Positions 52,999-62,872 are shown, counted from the first letter of the stretch. The stretch: 64,000 nt of DNA from Opitutia bacterium (GCA_016187925.1 JACPIS010000023.1:107857-171856); one strand, 5' to 3'. Notes: generated by a model from the letters alone, not told the origin. A program made the numbers and translations.

Positions 52999-53952
52999 TT
53001 ATTTCTCGAAGTAGTAGAAGAACCGGGGATTGGTGCCCATTTCCTCCTTCAACTGGATGAACACGCGCTTCTCGCGGAGGATGTAGGAAACCTCGCTCTC
53101 GGGATCGAGGATGTTGCCGAACTTGCGCGCGCCCACGGGACAGACCTCGAGGCAGGCCGGGTAGCGTCCGGCGCGGGTGCGCTGGATGCAGAAGTGGCAT
53201 TTCTCCATCACGCCCTGCTTGCGCGGGCGGTTGCCGAGATAGGACATGTCGGGGTTCAGGCGCTCCTTCGGAATCTCGGGCTTGGTGAAATTGAAACGGC
53301 GCGCCCAGTACGGGCAGGCGGCTTCGCAGTAGCGGCAGCCGATGCACCAGTCGTAGTCGATGACGGTGATGCCGTCCTTCTCCTGCCACGTGGCGTGCAC
53401 GGGGCAGACCTTCACGCAGGGCGGGTTGTGGCACTGCTGGCACTGCACCGGCATGTAGAAAAAGCCCTTCTCCGGCACCGACTCGGGCGCGTAGTTGTGG
53501 TCGGCCTTCTCGATGTCCATCGAGCCGTGCGGCAGCTTGAGCACGCGGATGTACTGGATCTCGGGGTTGCGCGACTGGTTGTTCTCGGCCACGCAGGCGT
53601 GCACGCATTTGCGGCAGCCGATGCAGCGGGTGAGGTTCAGGCAGTAGACGAACTCGACGCCGTCCATCGGCTTCAGGTCGCGCACATGCGGGCGGACGCC
53701 GTACTGGCGCTCGACCTGGTTTTCGATGCGCTTGAGGACCTTCGCCATGTCGTCCGGCGTCATCTCCTTGTAGTATTTCTGCATGAACTCCTCGACGGAG
53801 GAGAATTCGCCCAGCTCGCGCAGGGGCGCCAGGCTGGCGGCGAGCGCGCTGAGTCCCGCGAAGGCGGCGGTGGAGCGGAGGAAACTGCGCCGGTTCATCT
53901 GCCGGTTGGTGGGGCCGGCGGCGGCGAGGGGAGTCTGGTCGGGGAGGGGCAT
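52999..53952 (-). CDS. Tat-exported four-[4Fe-4S] ferredoxin subunit (DsrO/NrfC-like)
   Basis: A 317-residue iron-sulfur protein. NRRSFLRSTAAFAGLSALAA (about 20-39) is a Tat signal. Four cysteine groups follow: CIGCRKCVHAC, CQQCHNPPCVKVCP, CIGCRYCEAACP and CHFCIQRTRAGRYPACLEVCP (by position). The start at 53952 lies just after the upstream stop; a longer frame from 53994 would overlap that gene. Partner of the NrfD protein. Confidence 0.92.
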   Translation of the reverse strand: MPLPDQTPLAAAGPTNRQMNRRSFLRSTAAFAGLSALAASLAPLRELGEFSSVEEFMQKYYKEMTPDDMAKVLKRIENQVERQYGVRPHVRDLKPMDGVEFVYCLNLTRCIGCRKCVHACVAENNQSRNPEIQYIRVLKLPHGSMDIEKADHNYAPESVPEKGFFYMPVQCQQCHNPPCVKVCPVHATWQEKDGITVIDYDWCIGCRYCEAACPYWARRFNFTKPEIPKERLNPDMSYLGNRPRKQGVMEKCHFCIQRTRAGRYPACLEVCPVGARKFGNILDPESEVSYILREKRVFIQLKEEMGTNPRFFYYFEK

Positions 53953-53953
53953 C

Positions 53954-54622
53954 TCAGTGCGTGGTTGCTGATTTTGCGGACTCGGCGGAAGCACGGAGCG
54001 GATGCGGCGCAGGCGCCGGCTGGCGGGTGGGGATGCGCGGCGAGTGCGGATTGTGGCAGTTCACGCAGTCGAGCCGGCGGAATTCCCCCAGCGAGTGGTT
54101 CCAGTAGCCGTTCATGCGGCCGTGCACGCCGGCCTCCCAGTCGCGGTAGTTCGGGCCGTGGCAGCTGCCGCAGAGCCGCGAGCTCTCGGCGAATTTCAGC
54201 TCCTTGCCGTCGCGGGTGGAGAACGTGACGAGGTTGGCCTCGTTGTGGCAGTTGAAGCAGAGATTGTTCCGGTCGTGCGAGCCGTGCCCCATCTTGATGG
54301 TCTCGTGCTCCTCCGGGACGATCAGGTTGTGCTTGTCGTCGAAGCGGAGCGGGGGCGGATTCTTCTTCTCGTGGCAGACGTAGCAATCGAAGTCCGAGAG
54401 GTCCTCCTTGGCGCGCACGAGGTCGGCGTAGGAGCGCCGCCAGGCCGTCTGCTCGAGGAACGACGGGTCGACGAGCGGGATGGCCGGGCGTTCGACCGAC
54501 CGGCCCCAGATGTTCGCCAGCATGGCTGCGCCGAGCAGCACGAACCCGAAGATGACACCCAGGAGAACCCAATTGGTTTTCCGCACGGCCGGTTCCTGGG
54601 GCTGCTTCGGAACGTAGCTCAT
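53954..54622 (-). CDS. Membrane-anchored tetrahaem cytochrome c
   Basis: A 222-residue protein with one N-terminal helix (WVLLGVIFGFVLLGAAMLA, about 18-36) and four haem sites: CYVCH, CFNCH, CGSCH and CVNCH. It is encoded one base before the ferredoxin gene and likely takes electrons from it. The C-terminal 25 residues are Pro/Ala-rich. Confidence 0.9.
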   Translation of the reverse strand: MSYVPKQPQEPAVRKTNWVLLGVIFGFVLLGAAMLANIWGRSVERPAIPLVDPSFLEQTAWRRSYADLVRAKEDLSDFDCYVCHEKKNPPPLRFDDKHNLIVPEEHETIKMGHGSHDRNNLCFNCHNEANLVTFSTRDGKELKFAESSRLCGSCHGPNYRDWEAGVHGRMNGYWNHSLGEFRRLDCVNCHNPHSPRIPTRQPAPAPHPLRASAESAKSATTH

Positions 54623-54646
54623 GGCGTGGAGGGAGCTGAGGGTTGA

Positions 54647-54976
54647 TTACTTCTTCAAGGAGCGCACGTGGGCCACCAGGGCCGTGATCTCGTCATCCGA
54701 GAGGCCCTCGACGGGCTTCATCGTGGTCTTGCCGTTCTTGTCCTTGATGCCTTCCTTGATCGCCTTGGTCGCGTCCTCATCGGTGAAGGCGGCTTGGAAG
54801 GCGGCGTCGGTGAGGTCCTTGATCTTGAGTTTCTTCCCCATCTTCGTGTCGCCCCGTCCATCGGCGCCGTGGCAGCTCTGGCAGTTGTTTTCCCAGTTGG
54901 CGGCGACATCGGCGGCATACGCGCCCGTGACAAGCACGAGGCTGGCGGCAAGGAGAGGAATACGGATGTTTTTCAT
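54647..54976 (-). CDS. Monohaem periplasmic cytochrome c
   Basis: A 109-residue class I cytochrome c with signal peptide (about 1-22) and CQSCHGADG. TTMKPVEG offers a Met ligand. Paralogue of the gene at 46898. It is the first gene of the operon through 51163 and could carry electrons from the tetrahaem protein. Confidence 0.92.
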   Translation of the reverse strand: MKNIRIPLLAASLVLVTGAYAADVAANWENNCQSCHGADGRGDTKMGKKLKIKDLTDAAFQAAFTDEDATKAIKEGIKDKNGKTTMKPVEGLSDDEITALVAHVRSLKK

Positions 54977-55051
54977 GGAGGAGTAGGTTTTGGGGAGTGC
55001 GCCTAGCATCGGTTATTTGGCTGTGAGCGACTACCGGGGACTTGTCCAAGG

Positions 55052-55140
55052 CTGTGCATTTCTTGGCTGCGCATATTCTGCGGCCCCGACGGCGCGCTGC
55101 ACACAAGGGATGCCCACCCCTGCGCAAGCAGTGCGTTGCT
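55052..55140. promoter_or_regulatory. Divergent cytochrome promoter region with shared boxes
   Basis: CTGTGCATT at 55052-55060, CTGCGCATA at 55067-55075 and CCTGCGCAAGCAGTGCGTTG at 55119-55138. These match motifs at 43821-43851 and 48937. They lie between the operon ending at 51163 and the 11-haem gene. Confidence 0.4.
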
Positions 55141-55181
55141 TCGCTACGGCAAGCGGCGCATAATGCGAATCGAGGAAAAGC

Positions 55182-57350
55182 ATGAACGCGGACACCCATC
55201 ATCCGATCCGGCCGGCCCGCGCGGCTTTGACCCTGTTTCTGTTCGCTGCGACCGTGCTGCCCGCCGCGGTCGCCACTCCCGCTCCGGCCAAACCGCCGCC
55301 GGCTGTGCCCAGCAGCGAGTGCATGGATTGCCACGAGGCCGAGTTCAAGGCCCGCAAGAAAGGCCAGCCGAAGGAATGGGTGGGCGTGCGCCCGGAGGCC
55401 TTCGCCAAGTCCGCCCACGGCGCGCTCAATTGCGTCGATTGCCACAACAGCCTCACCGAGACGCCGCACGAGTCGAAGCTGCCGAAAGTCGACTGCGTCC
55501 GCTGTCACGAGCCGGCGGTCGCGCAGTTCCAGCTCAGCATCCACGGTGCGCCGCGCGCCGACGGCAAGCCGCCCGCCGCCACCTGCGCCACCTGCCACGG
55601 CGCCAACACCCACGAGCTGCTCCCGGCCAAGCACATCGATTCGCCGGTCTCCAAGTTCAACCTGCTGCCGACCTGCGCCACGTGCCACGACGACGAGAAG
55701 AGGGCCCACGAGCTCGGGCTCACGAAGCACGATGCGGTGAAACATTTTCGCGACAGCATCCACGGCCAGGGCCTCTACAAGATGGGCCTCAACGTCGCTC
55801 CGTCGTGCAATGATTGCCACGGCGTGCACGACATCCGCGCCCTCAAGGACGCCGCCGCCCACACCAGCAAGGCCAACCTCTCCGCCACCTGCACCACGTG
55901 CCACGTCGGCGTCGAGAAGACCTATCTCGCCAGCGTGCACGGCGAAGTGCTCGCCAAGCAGCCGGACAAGGCGCCCGTGTGCACCGACTGCCACACCGCG
56001 CACGACATCGAGCGGCCCAGCAGCGCGCACTTCAAGGCCACCAGCGACCAGCTTTGCGGCAAGTGCCACGAGGGCCGTTTGGAAAACTACCATGAGACCT
56101 ATCACGGCAAGGCCATCGCACTGAACCGCGCCGGCAACGCGCCCGCCGTCGCCGCCTGCTACGACTGCCACGGCCACCACGATGTCTTCAAGTCGAGCGA
56201 CCAGCGCTCGCGCCTGCACTCGGCCAACATCGTCAAGACCTGCGGCGAGTGCCACGACGGGGCCAATGCCGCCTTCACGCAATACCAGCCGCACGCCGAC
56301 CCGTCGGACGGGAAGAATTACCCGCTGCTGCACAAGGTCTACCTGTTCATGACCACGCTGCTGATCGGCGTGTTCGTGTTCTTCACGCTGCACACCGGCT
56401 TCTGGGTCGGCCGCATGGCGCTGAATTATTCCAAGGACCCCGCGGCGTTCCGCGCCGCACGTGCCGCCGCCCATCACGATCCGGAGACCTACCGGCGCTT
56501 CAATCCCTTCGAGCGATTCCTGCACATGCTCGTCGTCACGAGTTTCATGGCGCTCGTCATCACCGGCATGCCGCTGAAGTTCTACTACGCCGGCTGGGCC
56601 AAGGTGCTCTTCAACCTGCTGGGCGGCCCCGAGTCGGCGCGCATCCTGCACCACCTCGCGGCCATCGTGACCTTCGGCTACTTTGCGCTGCACCTCGGCA
56701 GCCTCGCGATCGGCTTCTGGAAGAACCGCCGGGCGGTGAACGATCCCGTCACGGGCAGGTTCTCACTCAGGCGCGTCTGGAGCGCACTCTTCGGGCCCGA
56801 CTCGATGTCGCCGTCCTTCCAGGATTTCCGCGACCTCTGGGCGCACGGCAAATGGTTCTTCGGGCGCGGCGAGAAACCGCAATGGGACCGCTGGACCTAC
56901 TGGGAGCGCTTCGACTACCTCGCGGTTTTCTGGGGCGTGGCCATGATCGGTGTGTCCGGCCTCGTGCTCTGGTTCCCGGTGGTCTTCACGAAGCTGCTGC
57001 CCGGCTGGCTCATCAACATCGCCTTCGTCATCCACTCCGACGAGGCGCTGCTCGCCGCGGGCTTCATCTTCGCATTTCACTTCTTCAACACCCATTTCCG
57101 GATCGACCGCTTCCCGATGGATACGGTCATCTTCTCCGGTCACATCACGAAGACCGAGATGCTGCAGGAGCGGAAGAAGTGGTACGACCGGCTCGTCGCC
57201 AGCGGCAAGCTCGACCAGCATCGCGTGCTGCATAGCGACTGGGAGAGCCGCAAGCCGCTCTTCAAGGCGCTCGGGTTCACGTTCCTCTTCATCGGCGTAT
57301 GCATCCTCGCGCTGATGGTTTACGCCCTGCTGTCCCGCCTCGGCCATTAG
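55182..57350 (+). CDS. Eleven-haem cytochrome c fused to cytochrome b-type membrane domain
   Basis: A 722-residue protein. Signal or anchor near residues 14-31; residues about 45-370 contain eleven CxxCH sites (CMDCH, CVDCH, CVRCH, CATCH twice, CNDCH, CTTCH, CTDCH, CGKCH, CYDCH, CGECH). From about 388 six helices follow, with histidines in [29 protein letters not shown] and [10 protein letters not shown] as likely b-haem ligands, similar to FdnI/cytochrome b561-type domains. It should connect quinone with periplasmic acceptors in one chain. It is 36 bp before the radical SAM gene. Confidence 0.9.
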   Translation: MNADTHHPIRPARAALTLFLFAATVLPAAVATPAPAKPPPAVPSSECMDCHEAEFKARKKGQPKEWVGVRPEAFAKSAHGALNCVDCHNSLTETPHESKLPKVDCVRCHEPAVAQFQLSIHGAPRADGKPPAATCATCHGANTHELLPAKHIDSPVSKFNLLPTCATCHDDEKRAHELGLTKHDAVKHFRDSIHGQGLYKMGLNVAPSCNDCHGVHDIRALKDAAAHTSKANLSATCTTCHVGVEKTYLASVHGEVLAKQPDKAPVCTDCHTAHDIERPSSAHFKATSDQLCGKCHEGRLENYHETYHGKAIALNRAGNAPAVAACYDCHGHHDVFKSSDQRSRLHSANIVKTCGECHDGANAAFTQYQPHADPSDGKNYPLLHKVYLFMTTLLIGVFVFFTLHTGFWVGRMALNYSKDPAAFRAARAAAHHDPETYRRFNPFERFLHMLVVTSFMALVITGMPLKFYYAGWAKVLFNLLGGPESARILHHLAAIVTFGYFALHLGSLAIGFWKNRRAVNDPVTGRFSLRRVWSALFGPDSMSPSFQDFRDLWAHGKWFFGRGEKPQWDRWTYWERFDYLAVFWGVAMIGVSGLVLWFPVVFTKLLPGWLINIAFVIHSDEALLAAGFIFAFHFFNTHFRIDRFPMDTVIFSGHITKTEMLQERKKWYDRLVASGKLDQHRVLHSDWESRKPLFKALGFTFLFIGVCILALMVYALLSRLGH

Positions 57351-57385
57351 CCCGGCGGGATGAGCGGCTCCCGTCCTGCCACCGC

Positions 57386-58759
57386 ATGATTCACTCCACT
57401 TTTATCGACTCGGCGCTCATCCGGATCTTCCGGTTCCGGACGCGTGGTTTTTTGCGGATGGCGGAGTCGGATGGCGCGGTCCCGCCGGTGCCGCGCGAGG
57501 GCGGCTGCTACCTCTACGTGCACATCCCGTTCTGCGAGGTGCTGTGTCCGTTCTGTTCGTTTCACCGCGTGCAACACTGCCACGAGGCGGCGGTCCGCTA
57601 CTTCGCCGCGCTGCGCGCCGAGATCTGGCATTACCAGCACGCGGGCTTCAAATTCGACGGCGTCTACTTCGGCGGTGGCACGCCCACCACCGAGCCGGAC
57701 GAACTGATCGAGACCATCGGGCTGGTGAAGCGGCTGTTCGGTGTGCGCGAGATCTCGGTCGAGACCAACCCGAAGGACCTGCAGCCCGCGCTGCTCGGGC
57801 GCCTGCGCGAGGCGGGCGTGACGCGGCTGTCCGTCGGGGTGCAGAGCTTCGACGACACGCTCCTGCGCGAGATGGAGCGCTACGAGAAATACGGCAGCGG
57901 CGCCGACACCGCGGAGCGCATCCGGGCGGCGGCGGGGATGTTTCCGACGCTCAACGTCGATCTGATCTTCAACCAGGCGCACCAGACCTTGGAGTCGTTC
58001 GAGCGCGACCTCGACCTCTTCCGGTCGCTCGGCGCGAACCAAGTGTCCTGTTACCCGCTGATGACGGCGCCGAGTGTGGCGCGCCGGATGGAGGGCGCGA
58101 TGGGCGCGCCGGACCGCGGGCGGCTGCGGCAGTTCTTCCGGATCATTTTAAGGAAACTGCAGCCGGACTTCACGGCATCGTCGGCCTGGTGCTTCACCAA
58201 GCGCGGGCAGGGTAGCGACGAATACATCGTCGCGTCGGAGAACTACGTCGGCGTGGGCAGCGGCGCCTTCAGCTATCTGGACGGCACGCTCTACGCGACG
58301 AGCTTTTCGCTCGCGGCCTACGAGGAGCGCATCGCGCAAGGCCGCACCGGCATCGTGACCAGCCACCGGTTGAGCGAAGGCGACCGCATGCGGTATGCGC
58401 TGCTCGTGCGGATGTTCGGCCTCGGCCTGGACCGCGAGTGGGCGCGCCGCCGGCACGGCCGGAAGTTCTTCTGGCGGCTCTGGGGCGAGCTGCGGACGCT
58501 CGAGCTGCTCGGCGCCGCCCGGCGCAACGCGCGCGGCTGGGTGCTGACCGAGGACGGCATGTATTGGCTGATGCTGATGATGTCGGAGTTCTTAGAGTCG
58601 GTGAACGGCTACCGCGACGCCATGCGGGCGCATGTGCACGAGGAGCTGGAAGCCTACGGCAAACCGGCGCCCAGCCAGACCGAGCCTCACCCGGTGCCCA
58701 TGGGCGTGACTTGCATGGAAAGCCCAGCTCCTGCTGGACCGCGGCTCACGAGGACGTGA
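57386..58759 (+). CDS. HemN/HemW-like radical SAM protein
   Basis: A 457-residue protein with the radical SAM motif HIPFCEVLCPFCSFH (CxxxCxxC, about residues 53-61) and YFGGGTPTTEPDEL, typical of the coproporphyrinogen oxidase-like family including HemN, HemW and ChuW/HutW. The C-terminal part has the HemW/HutW-like winged domain. A role in haem handling fits the cytochrome context, but true HemN activity cannot be told from sequence. The last residues (GPRLTRT) come from a palindromic repeat, so the original end was probably earlier. Confidence 0.8.
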   Translation: MIHSTFIDSALIRIFRFRTRGFLRMAESDGAVPPVPREGGCYLYVHIPFCEVLCPFCSFHRVQHCHEAAVRYFAALRAEIWHYQHAGFKFDGVYFGGGTPTTEPDELIETIGLVKRLFGVREISVETNPKDLQPALLGRLREAGVTRLSVGVQSFDDTLLREMERYEKYGSGADTAERIRAAAGMFPTLNVDLIFNQAHQTLESFERDLDLFRSLGANQVSCYPLMTAPSVARRMEGAMGAPDRGRLRQFFRIILRKLQPDFTASSAWCFTKRGQGSDEYIVASENYVGVGSGAFSYLDGTLYATSFSLAAYEERIAQGRTGIVTSHRLSEGDRMRYALLVRMFGLGLDREWARRRHGRKFFWRLWGELRTLELLGAARRNARGWVLTEDGMYWLMLMMSEFLESVNGYRDAMRAHVHEELEAYGKPAPSQTEPHPVPMGVTCMESPAPAGPRLTRT

Positions 58760-58762
58760 GCC
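58743..58762. repeat. Short palindrome at the end of the radical SAM gene
   Basis: GGCTCACG-agga-CGTGAGCC followed by CTCCA; relative of GGCTCGCG-ggga-CGCGAGCC at 13922. It contains the stop codon of the gene. Confidence 0.65.
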
Positions 58763-58784
58763 CTCCACGCTTCAGGAAGGCGAG

Positions 58785-59039
58785 AGCAGCGGCGGTCTAT
58801 GACCGCCGACGAGCCTCGGACCACGCTCTCGGCGGTCACAGACCACCGCCGTCCCACAAGAACTCGTTTCGGTCCTCCTTTGCATGTCATCCTGAGCGAA
58901 GCGAAGGATCCGCGTGCTCGGGCGCGATGCAGGATTCGCACGCGTGGATTCTTCGCTGCGCTCAGAATGACAGGATACGAAGTTGGCGCCGGAAGTCGGG
59001 TGCGCTGTGGGATGTCTGTGGTCATAGACCGCCGCTACA
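58785..59039. repeat. 256-bp dispersed element (copy 2)
   Basis: GCGGCGGTCTATGACC near 58787 and GGTCATAGACCGCCGCTACA at 59020-59039 form the ends; 58850-59023 nearly repeats 1939-2114. The left arm carries extra duplicated GGCGGTC(A/T) units. After it, GGCTCGAC-cttgc-GTCGAGCC at 59064-59084 is an exact inverted copy of 13978-13998. The 357-bp gap 58760-59116 holds no gene. Confidence 0.85.
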
Positions 59040-59116
59040 GCAGACGTGCGGTTGATTCAGTAGGGCTCGACCTTGCGTCGAGCCTGGGCAAAGTCGCAAC
59101 CGAAGTCAGAGTGGAA

Positions 59117-60976
59117 TCACGCCGCCGCCGGCGCGCCGCGGAAGCTTTTCCACTTTTCCAGAGGGATAAGCGAGAGTGCGATGATGAGCAGTTGCGAGGC
59201 GACGAAGCCGATCAGCCAGTAGAAGGCGGCTTCCATGAAGCCGTAGCTGTGCAGGCCGACGCCGAGCATGTTCGTGCCGAACCAGCTCCAGCTCGTGACG
59301 ATGTTGCCGAAGACGGCCATGGCCATGAGCCCGCGGGCGCGGACGACGCCGCCCCAGCGCGCGTGGAGGATGACGGCGTTCCAGATGACGATGATCAGCG
59401 CGCCGTTCTCCTTCGGGTCCCAGCCCCAGAAGCGACCCCAGGATTGGTCGGCCCAGATGCCGCCGAGCACGGTGCCGATGAGGCTGAACAGCGTGGCGAA
59501 GCACACGATGCCGTAGACCATGCGGGTGAGCGCGTCGGCCGTGGCCTGGTCGAGCGAGCGGGTGAACACGCCGCGGAAGATGTAGATGATGGCGAGGAAG
59601 CCGGCGAGGTAGGTCGCCGAGTAGCCGATCGTCACGGTCACGACGTGCGTCGCCAGCCAGAAGTTCGAGTCGAGCACGGCGCGCATCATCTCCAGCGTGT
59701 CGCCGCCGAGCGAAAGATGATGGGCGATGAGCAGCGTGGCGAAGCCCACCGCGCCGCCGGCGGTGCTGCCGACGCCGTTCTTGTAGATCTGCTCGAGCAC
59801 GAGACAGAGCAACACCGTGCCCCAGCCGATGAAGAGGGCGGAGGAGTAGAGATTGGTGACCGGCGGCCGCGATTCGAGCCACATGCGGGTGGCGATGCCG
59901 GCGGTGGTGGCGACCCAGGCGAGCGCGAGCAGCCAGAAGGCGCCGCGGCCGAGCTCCTGCGGCCACTTGAGCCAGGAGAACACCGCGAGCAGGAACGCCA
60001 GCACGTAGAGCGTCATGCTGCTGTAGAAGGGCTGCGCGGCGTTGAAGCGGGCCTCGACGTCGCTCTTCTGCATCTGCGGCGCGAAGCGCTTCGCGAGCTG
60101 GTCGTGCAGGCTGAGCGTGAGGCGGTTGAACTCCGCGGAGTCGCCGTTGCGCCAGGCATGGCCGAGCTTGGCGTAGTCCATGACGGTTTCGTTGACCTTG
60201 GCCGAGCCGAACGCGTCGAGCAGCGCCGTGCCGGCCGGGCGCCAGTGCGTGGCGTCGGTGTCGTCCGCGGCGGGCGGCACCATGCGGAGGTAGGCGAGCT
60301 GCTCCATGTAGGTGAAGCGGTCGGCCATCTCTTTCATCACCTTCACGGCCTCCTCGCTGTAAGGCTGGCCCTTTTGCTTGGCGAGGATGGAGCTGATGCC
60401 GGTGGGCAGGGCTTTTTCAAACTGCTGGAGCTCGGTGAGGAAATCCGGCGAATCGGGCATCTGCACGCTGGTCTTGACCTGCAGGTAGAGCACGACGCGG
60501 TCGCGCACGGTGATGACCTGCTTCTGGAATGGCGTGCGAAGCTGCGGCTCGACGCCGTCGGCGAGGCGGGCCTGCTTGTCGATCTCGGGGAGCTTCTCGC
60601 GGAGCTGGGCGTAGGAGAAGCGCTTGCCGCCGTCGCCCTCCTCGGGTTTCACGCTGAGCAGGTCGAGCACCTCGTGGTTCTCGATGAGGATGGTGCGGTA
60701 GGTGTCGGCCTTGGCGGGGGCGAAGAGCACGTCGGCCAGCCATTCGGCCGGCGTGAGGCTGCGGCGGTCGGGCGTGACGACGCGCTGGCGGCCCTGCATG
60801 GTGAGCAGGGAGGTGCGGGCGACGGTGTCGAGCGGCTTGATGCGGCCGTTGACGAGCACCGGCACGCGGGCGAGGTCGTTCAACCGGAAGGCGGTCTTGT
60901 CGCGCTGCGGCGCGAGCGTCGAGCCGAGGTAGGCGACGCCGAGCAGCAGGAGGGCGAGGGGAAGGTACTTTTTCAT
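59117..60976 (-). CDS. ccsA: CcsA/ResC cytochrome c biogenesis protein with N-terminal extension
   Basis: A 619-residue System II haem exporter/ligase subunit. The C-terminal 280 residues have eight or so helices and the WWD signature WGRFWGWDPKENGALI, plus histidines in HHLSLGG and TILHAR-like positions. Residues about 25-320 form a periplasmic domain not present in plain CcsA, preceded by a signal helix. It overlaps resB by 4 bp. Together they attach haem to the many CxxCH proteins here. Confidence 0.92.
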   Translation of the reverse strand: MKKYLPLALLLLGVAYLGSTLAPQRDKTAFRLNDLARVPVLVNGRIKPLDTVARTSLLTMQGRQRVVTPDRRSLTPAEWLADVLFAPAKADTYRTILIENHEVLDLLSVKPEEGDGGKRFSYAQLREKLPEIDKQARLADGVEPQLRTPFQKQVITVRDRVVLYLQVKTSVQMPDSPDFLTELQQFEKALPTGISSILAKQKGQPYSEEAVKVMKEMADRFTYMEQLAYLRMVPPAADDTDATHWRPAGTALLDAFGSAKVNETVMDYAKLGHAWRNGDSAEFNRLTLSLHDQLAKRFAPQMQKSDVEARFNAAQPFYSSMTLYVLAFLLAVFSWLKWPQELGRGAFWLLALAWVATTAGIATRMWLESRPPVTNLYSSALFIGWGTVLLCLVLEQIYKNGVGSTAGGAVGFATLLIAHHLSLGGDTLEMMRAVLDSNFWLATHVVTVTIGYSATYLAGFLAIIYIFRGVFTRSLDQATADALTRMVYGIVCFATLFSLIGTVLGGIWADQSWGRFWGWDPKENGALIIVIWNAVILHARWGGVVRARGLMAMAVFGNIVTSWSWFGTNMLGVGLHSYGFMEAAFYWLIGFVASQLLIIALSLIPLEKWKSFRGAPAAA

Positions 60977-62136
60977 GCGGCGTGGGCGGCGGAGCGTTTG
61001 CGGATAAAGCCGGCGAGGGTGAGGCTGAACTGGATGACGAGACCGAGGCCCATCATGATGCAGGCGACGTAGGGGAGCTGCCAGCTGGGGTTGCGCACGA
61101 CCTGGAGGATCGTCACGCGGTCGTTGCTCTCAAAGCCGGCCTGGTAGAAGGTCAGGCCGCCGTAGCGCAACGGGTTGTTCATGAAGATGAGGACTTCGCG
61201 GTCATCCTTGCCGTCGTCGCTTTTCACGCGGACGCGGCTGGAGAAATTCTTCGGGATCTCGGTGCCGGGGTACTTGTCGTGGCTGAACTTGAGCAGCGTG
61301 AGCGTGTAGGGCTTGTAGTAGCGCGTGAAGCGCAGGGCGATTTCCCAGGTGCGGCCGTCGAAGCTGAAGGTCTGCGGCATGCCGATCTGCGGCGAGACGA
61401 TCCAGGTGCCGAGCGGGCCCTGCGGTCCGGTGATCTCGATCAGCGCACCGGGCAGGTTGCGCTCGTCCTGCTTGTAGGTCAGCGGGGCGGGCAGCATCGT
61501 CACGCGCGCGCCGATGCCGGAGTTGGCGGCGGCCGCGGCGCCGAGCGCCGGGTCGCGCATGGTGAGGCTGGCGTTCGGATAATACTCCTTCACCCGGATC
61601 TGGAACGGCAGCTTGGGGTGCTGGATGGAGCCTTTGTCGGCGAGCACGGCCTCGGGCACGGCGACGACCTCGTCGTAGTCGCGGTGGGTCTTGTCGAGGA
61701 TGACGAGCTCGTTCTCGCGGAAGCTCTCGGAATATTTTTTGGTCTCGCCGTTTTCGATGCGCATCGAGCTGTCTTTCTGCATCAGGCCGCTGAGCAGCTC
61801 ACCGATGAGGAGGAGGATCAGGCCGGCGTGCGCCAGCTGGATGCCGGCTTTGCGCCAGGTGAGCTTGAAGCGGTAGAGGTGCGCGGCGAGGAGATTCACC
61901 AGCAGGAAACCGCCGATGAAGTAGCCGCCGGGGAAGATCGGGAGCACCACGGCGGAGCCCGGCGCGCGCCACATGACGAAGAAGCTGCGGAAATATTTTT
62001 CCTGCACGGCCCAGATGCCGAGGTTCACCTGGTCCAGCGTGGCCGCAAAGACCAGGATGAGGGAGAGGATCAGCAGCACGACCGTGAGCTGCAGCGAAAC
62101 GAAGAAATCGCGGAACTGGCGGATGAGATCGTTCAT
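60973..62136 (-). CDS. resB: ResB/Ccs1 cytochrome c biogenesis protein
   Basis: A 387-residue System II partner. It has three N-terminal helices (LQLTVVLLILSLILVFAATL, YFIGGFLLVNLLAAHLY, GIQLAHAGLILLLIGELLSG), a large periplasmic domain and a last helix near the end, with NNPLRYGGLTFYQAGFE the conserved ResB motif. Three bases after the lipoprotein gene. Confidence 0.93.
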   Translation of the reverse strand: MNDLIRQFRDFFVSLQLTVVLLILSLILVFAATLDQVNLGIWAVQEKYFRSFFVMWRAPGSAVVLPIFPGGYFIGGFLLVNLLAAHLYRFKLTWRKAGIQLAHAGLILLLIGELLSGLMQKDSSMRIENGETKKYSESFRENELVILDKTHRDYDEVVAVPEAVLADKGSIQHPKLPFQIRVKEYYPNASLTMRDPALGAAAAANSGIGARVTMLPAPLTYKQDERNLPGALIEITGPQGPLGTWIVSPQIGMPQTFSFDGRTWEIALRFTRYYKPYTLTLLKFSHDKYPGTEIPKNFSSRVRVKSDDGKDDREVLIFMNNPLRYGGLTFYQAGFESNDRVTILQVVRNPSWQLPYVACIMMGLGLVIQFSLTLAGFIRKRSAAHAA

Positions 62137-62139
62137 GGG

Positions 62140-62790
62140 TCAGGGTGCCTTGACGGTGTGGAGGAACTCGACGAACTCGGCCTTCTGGCCGGCGACGACG
62201 GCGTCGGGGCCCATCAGTTTGAAGAACCAGCTGTTGCCGCCGTAGGGCACGATGGCGCCGACGAGGCGTGTGCCGTTGCCCGCGTAGTCGACGACGATGA
62301 ACTGCAGGCCGTTGGCCGAAAATTTTTCCGTGGCCGCCACGACTTCCTCCGGGGAGAGGGACGCGAGTCCCACCTGGCTGCGCCAACGATTGAGGTTGGC
62401 CTCGAGGCCGCCGGTGGCGCCGGGGAAGGCCGTGATGCTGAGGTCGGCCTCGCCGCCGCCGCCTTTGACGCTGAAGCTGCCCTTGCGCATCTGGCCGAGC
62501 GCCTTGGCGGTCCAAGCGGCAGGTGCGGTCCAACGCAGGTCCGAGCCGCTGGCGGTGGGGACAGCCGTGTTCGCCATGTCGCCGCCGGGCATCGCCTGCG
62601 CCGCACCGGAACTGATGGCCGGGTGGCCGGGCGGCAGATTGTTGGTGTCGGCGGAGGCCGTGGCGGCCGGCATCTGCGGCATCGGCTTGTCCTTGGGCGC
62701 GCGGTAGGAAGTGATCTCGCGGTCGCGGCAGCCGGCGATAAGCACAAGTGATACGAGCAGGGCGAGCGTAGTGGGACGGCGTGACGTCAT
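62140..62790 (-). CDS. Lipoprotein of the ccs operon, unknown
   Basis: A 216-residue protein with signal MTSRRPTTLALLVSLVLIAG and lipobox LIAGC. A Pro/Met-rich linker (about 25-75) leads to a domain with LRWTAPAAWTAKAL and PYGGNSWFFKLMGP. I do not recognise the family. Its place before resB-ccsA suggests a part in cytochrome maturation. The start at 62790 puts the signal at the N-terminus. Confidence 0.75.
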   Translation of the reverse strand: MTSRRPTTLALLVSLVLIAGCRDREITSYRAPKDKPMPQMPAATASADTNNLPPGHPAISSGAAQAMPGGDMANTAVPTASGSDLRWTAPAAWTAKALGQMRKGSFSVKGGGGEADLSITAFPGATGGLEANLNRWRSQVGLASLSPEEVVAATEKFSANGLQFIVVDYAGNGTRLVGAIVPYGGNSWFFKLMGPDAVVAGQKAEFVEFLHTVKAP

Positions 62791-62872
62791 TTGCGGTATT
62801 TGATGAAGCTTCACTCTAAAAGAGCAACTTCAAGCGCCATTCCGGCTAAGCCGGGCCTAGTAATCGCCAAAA

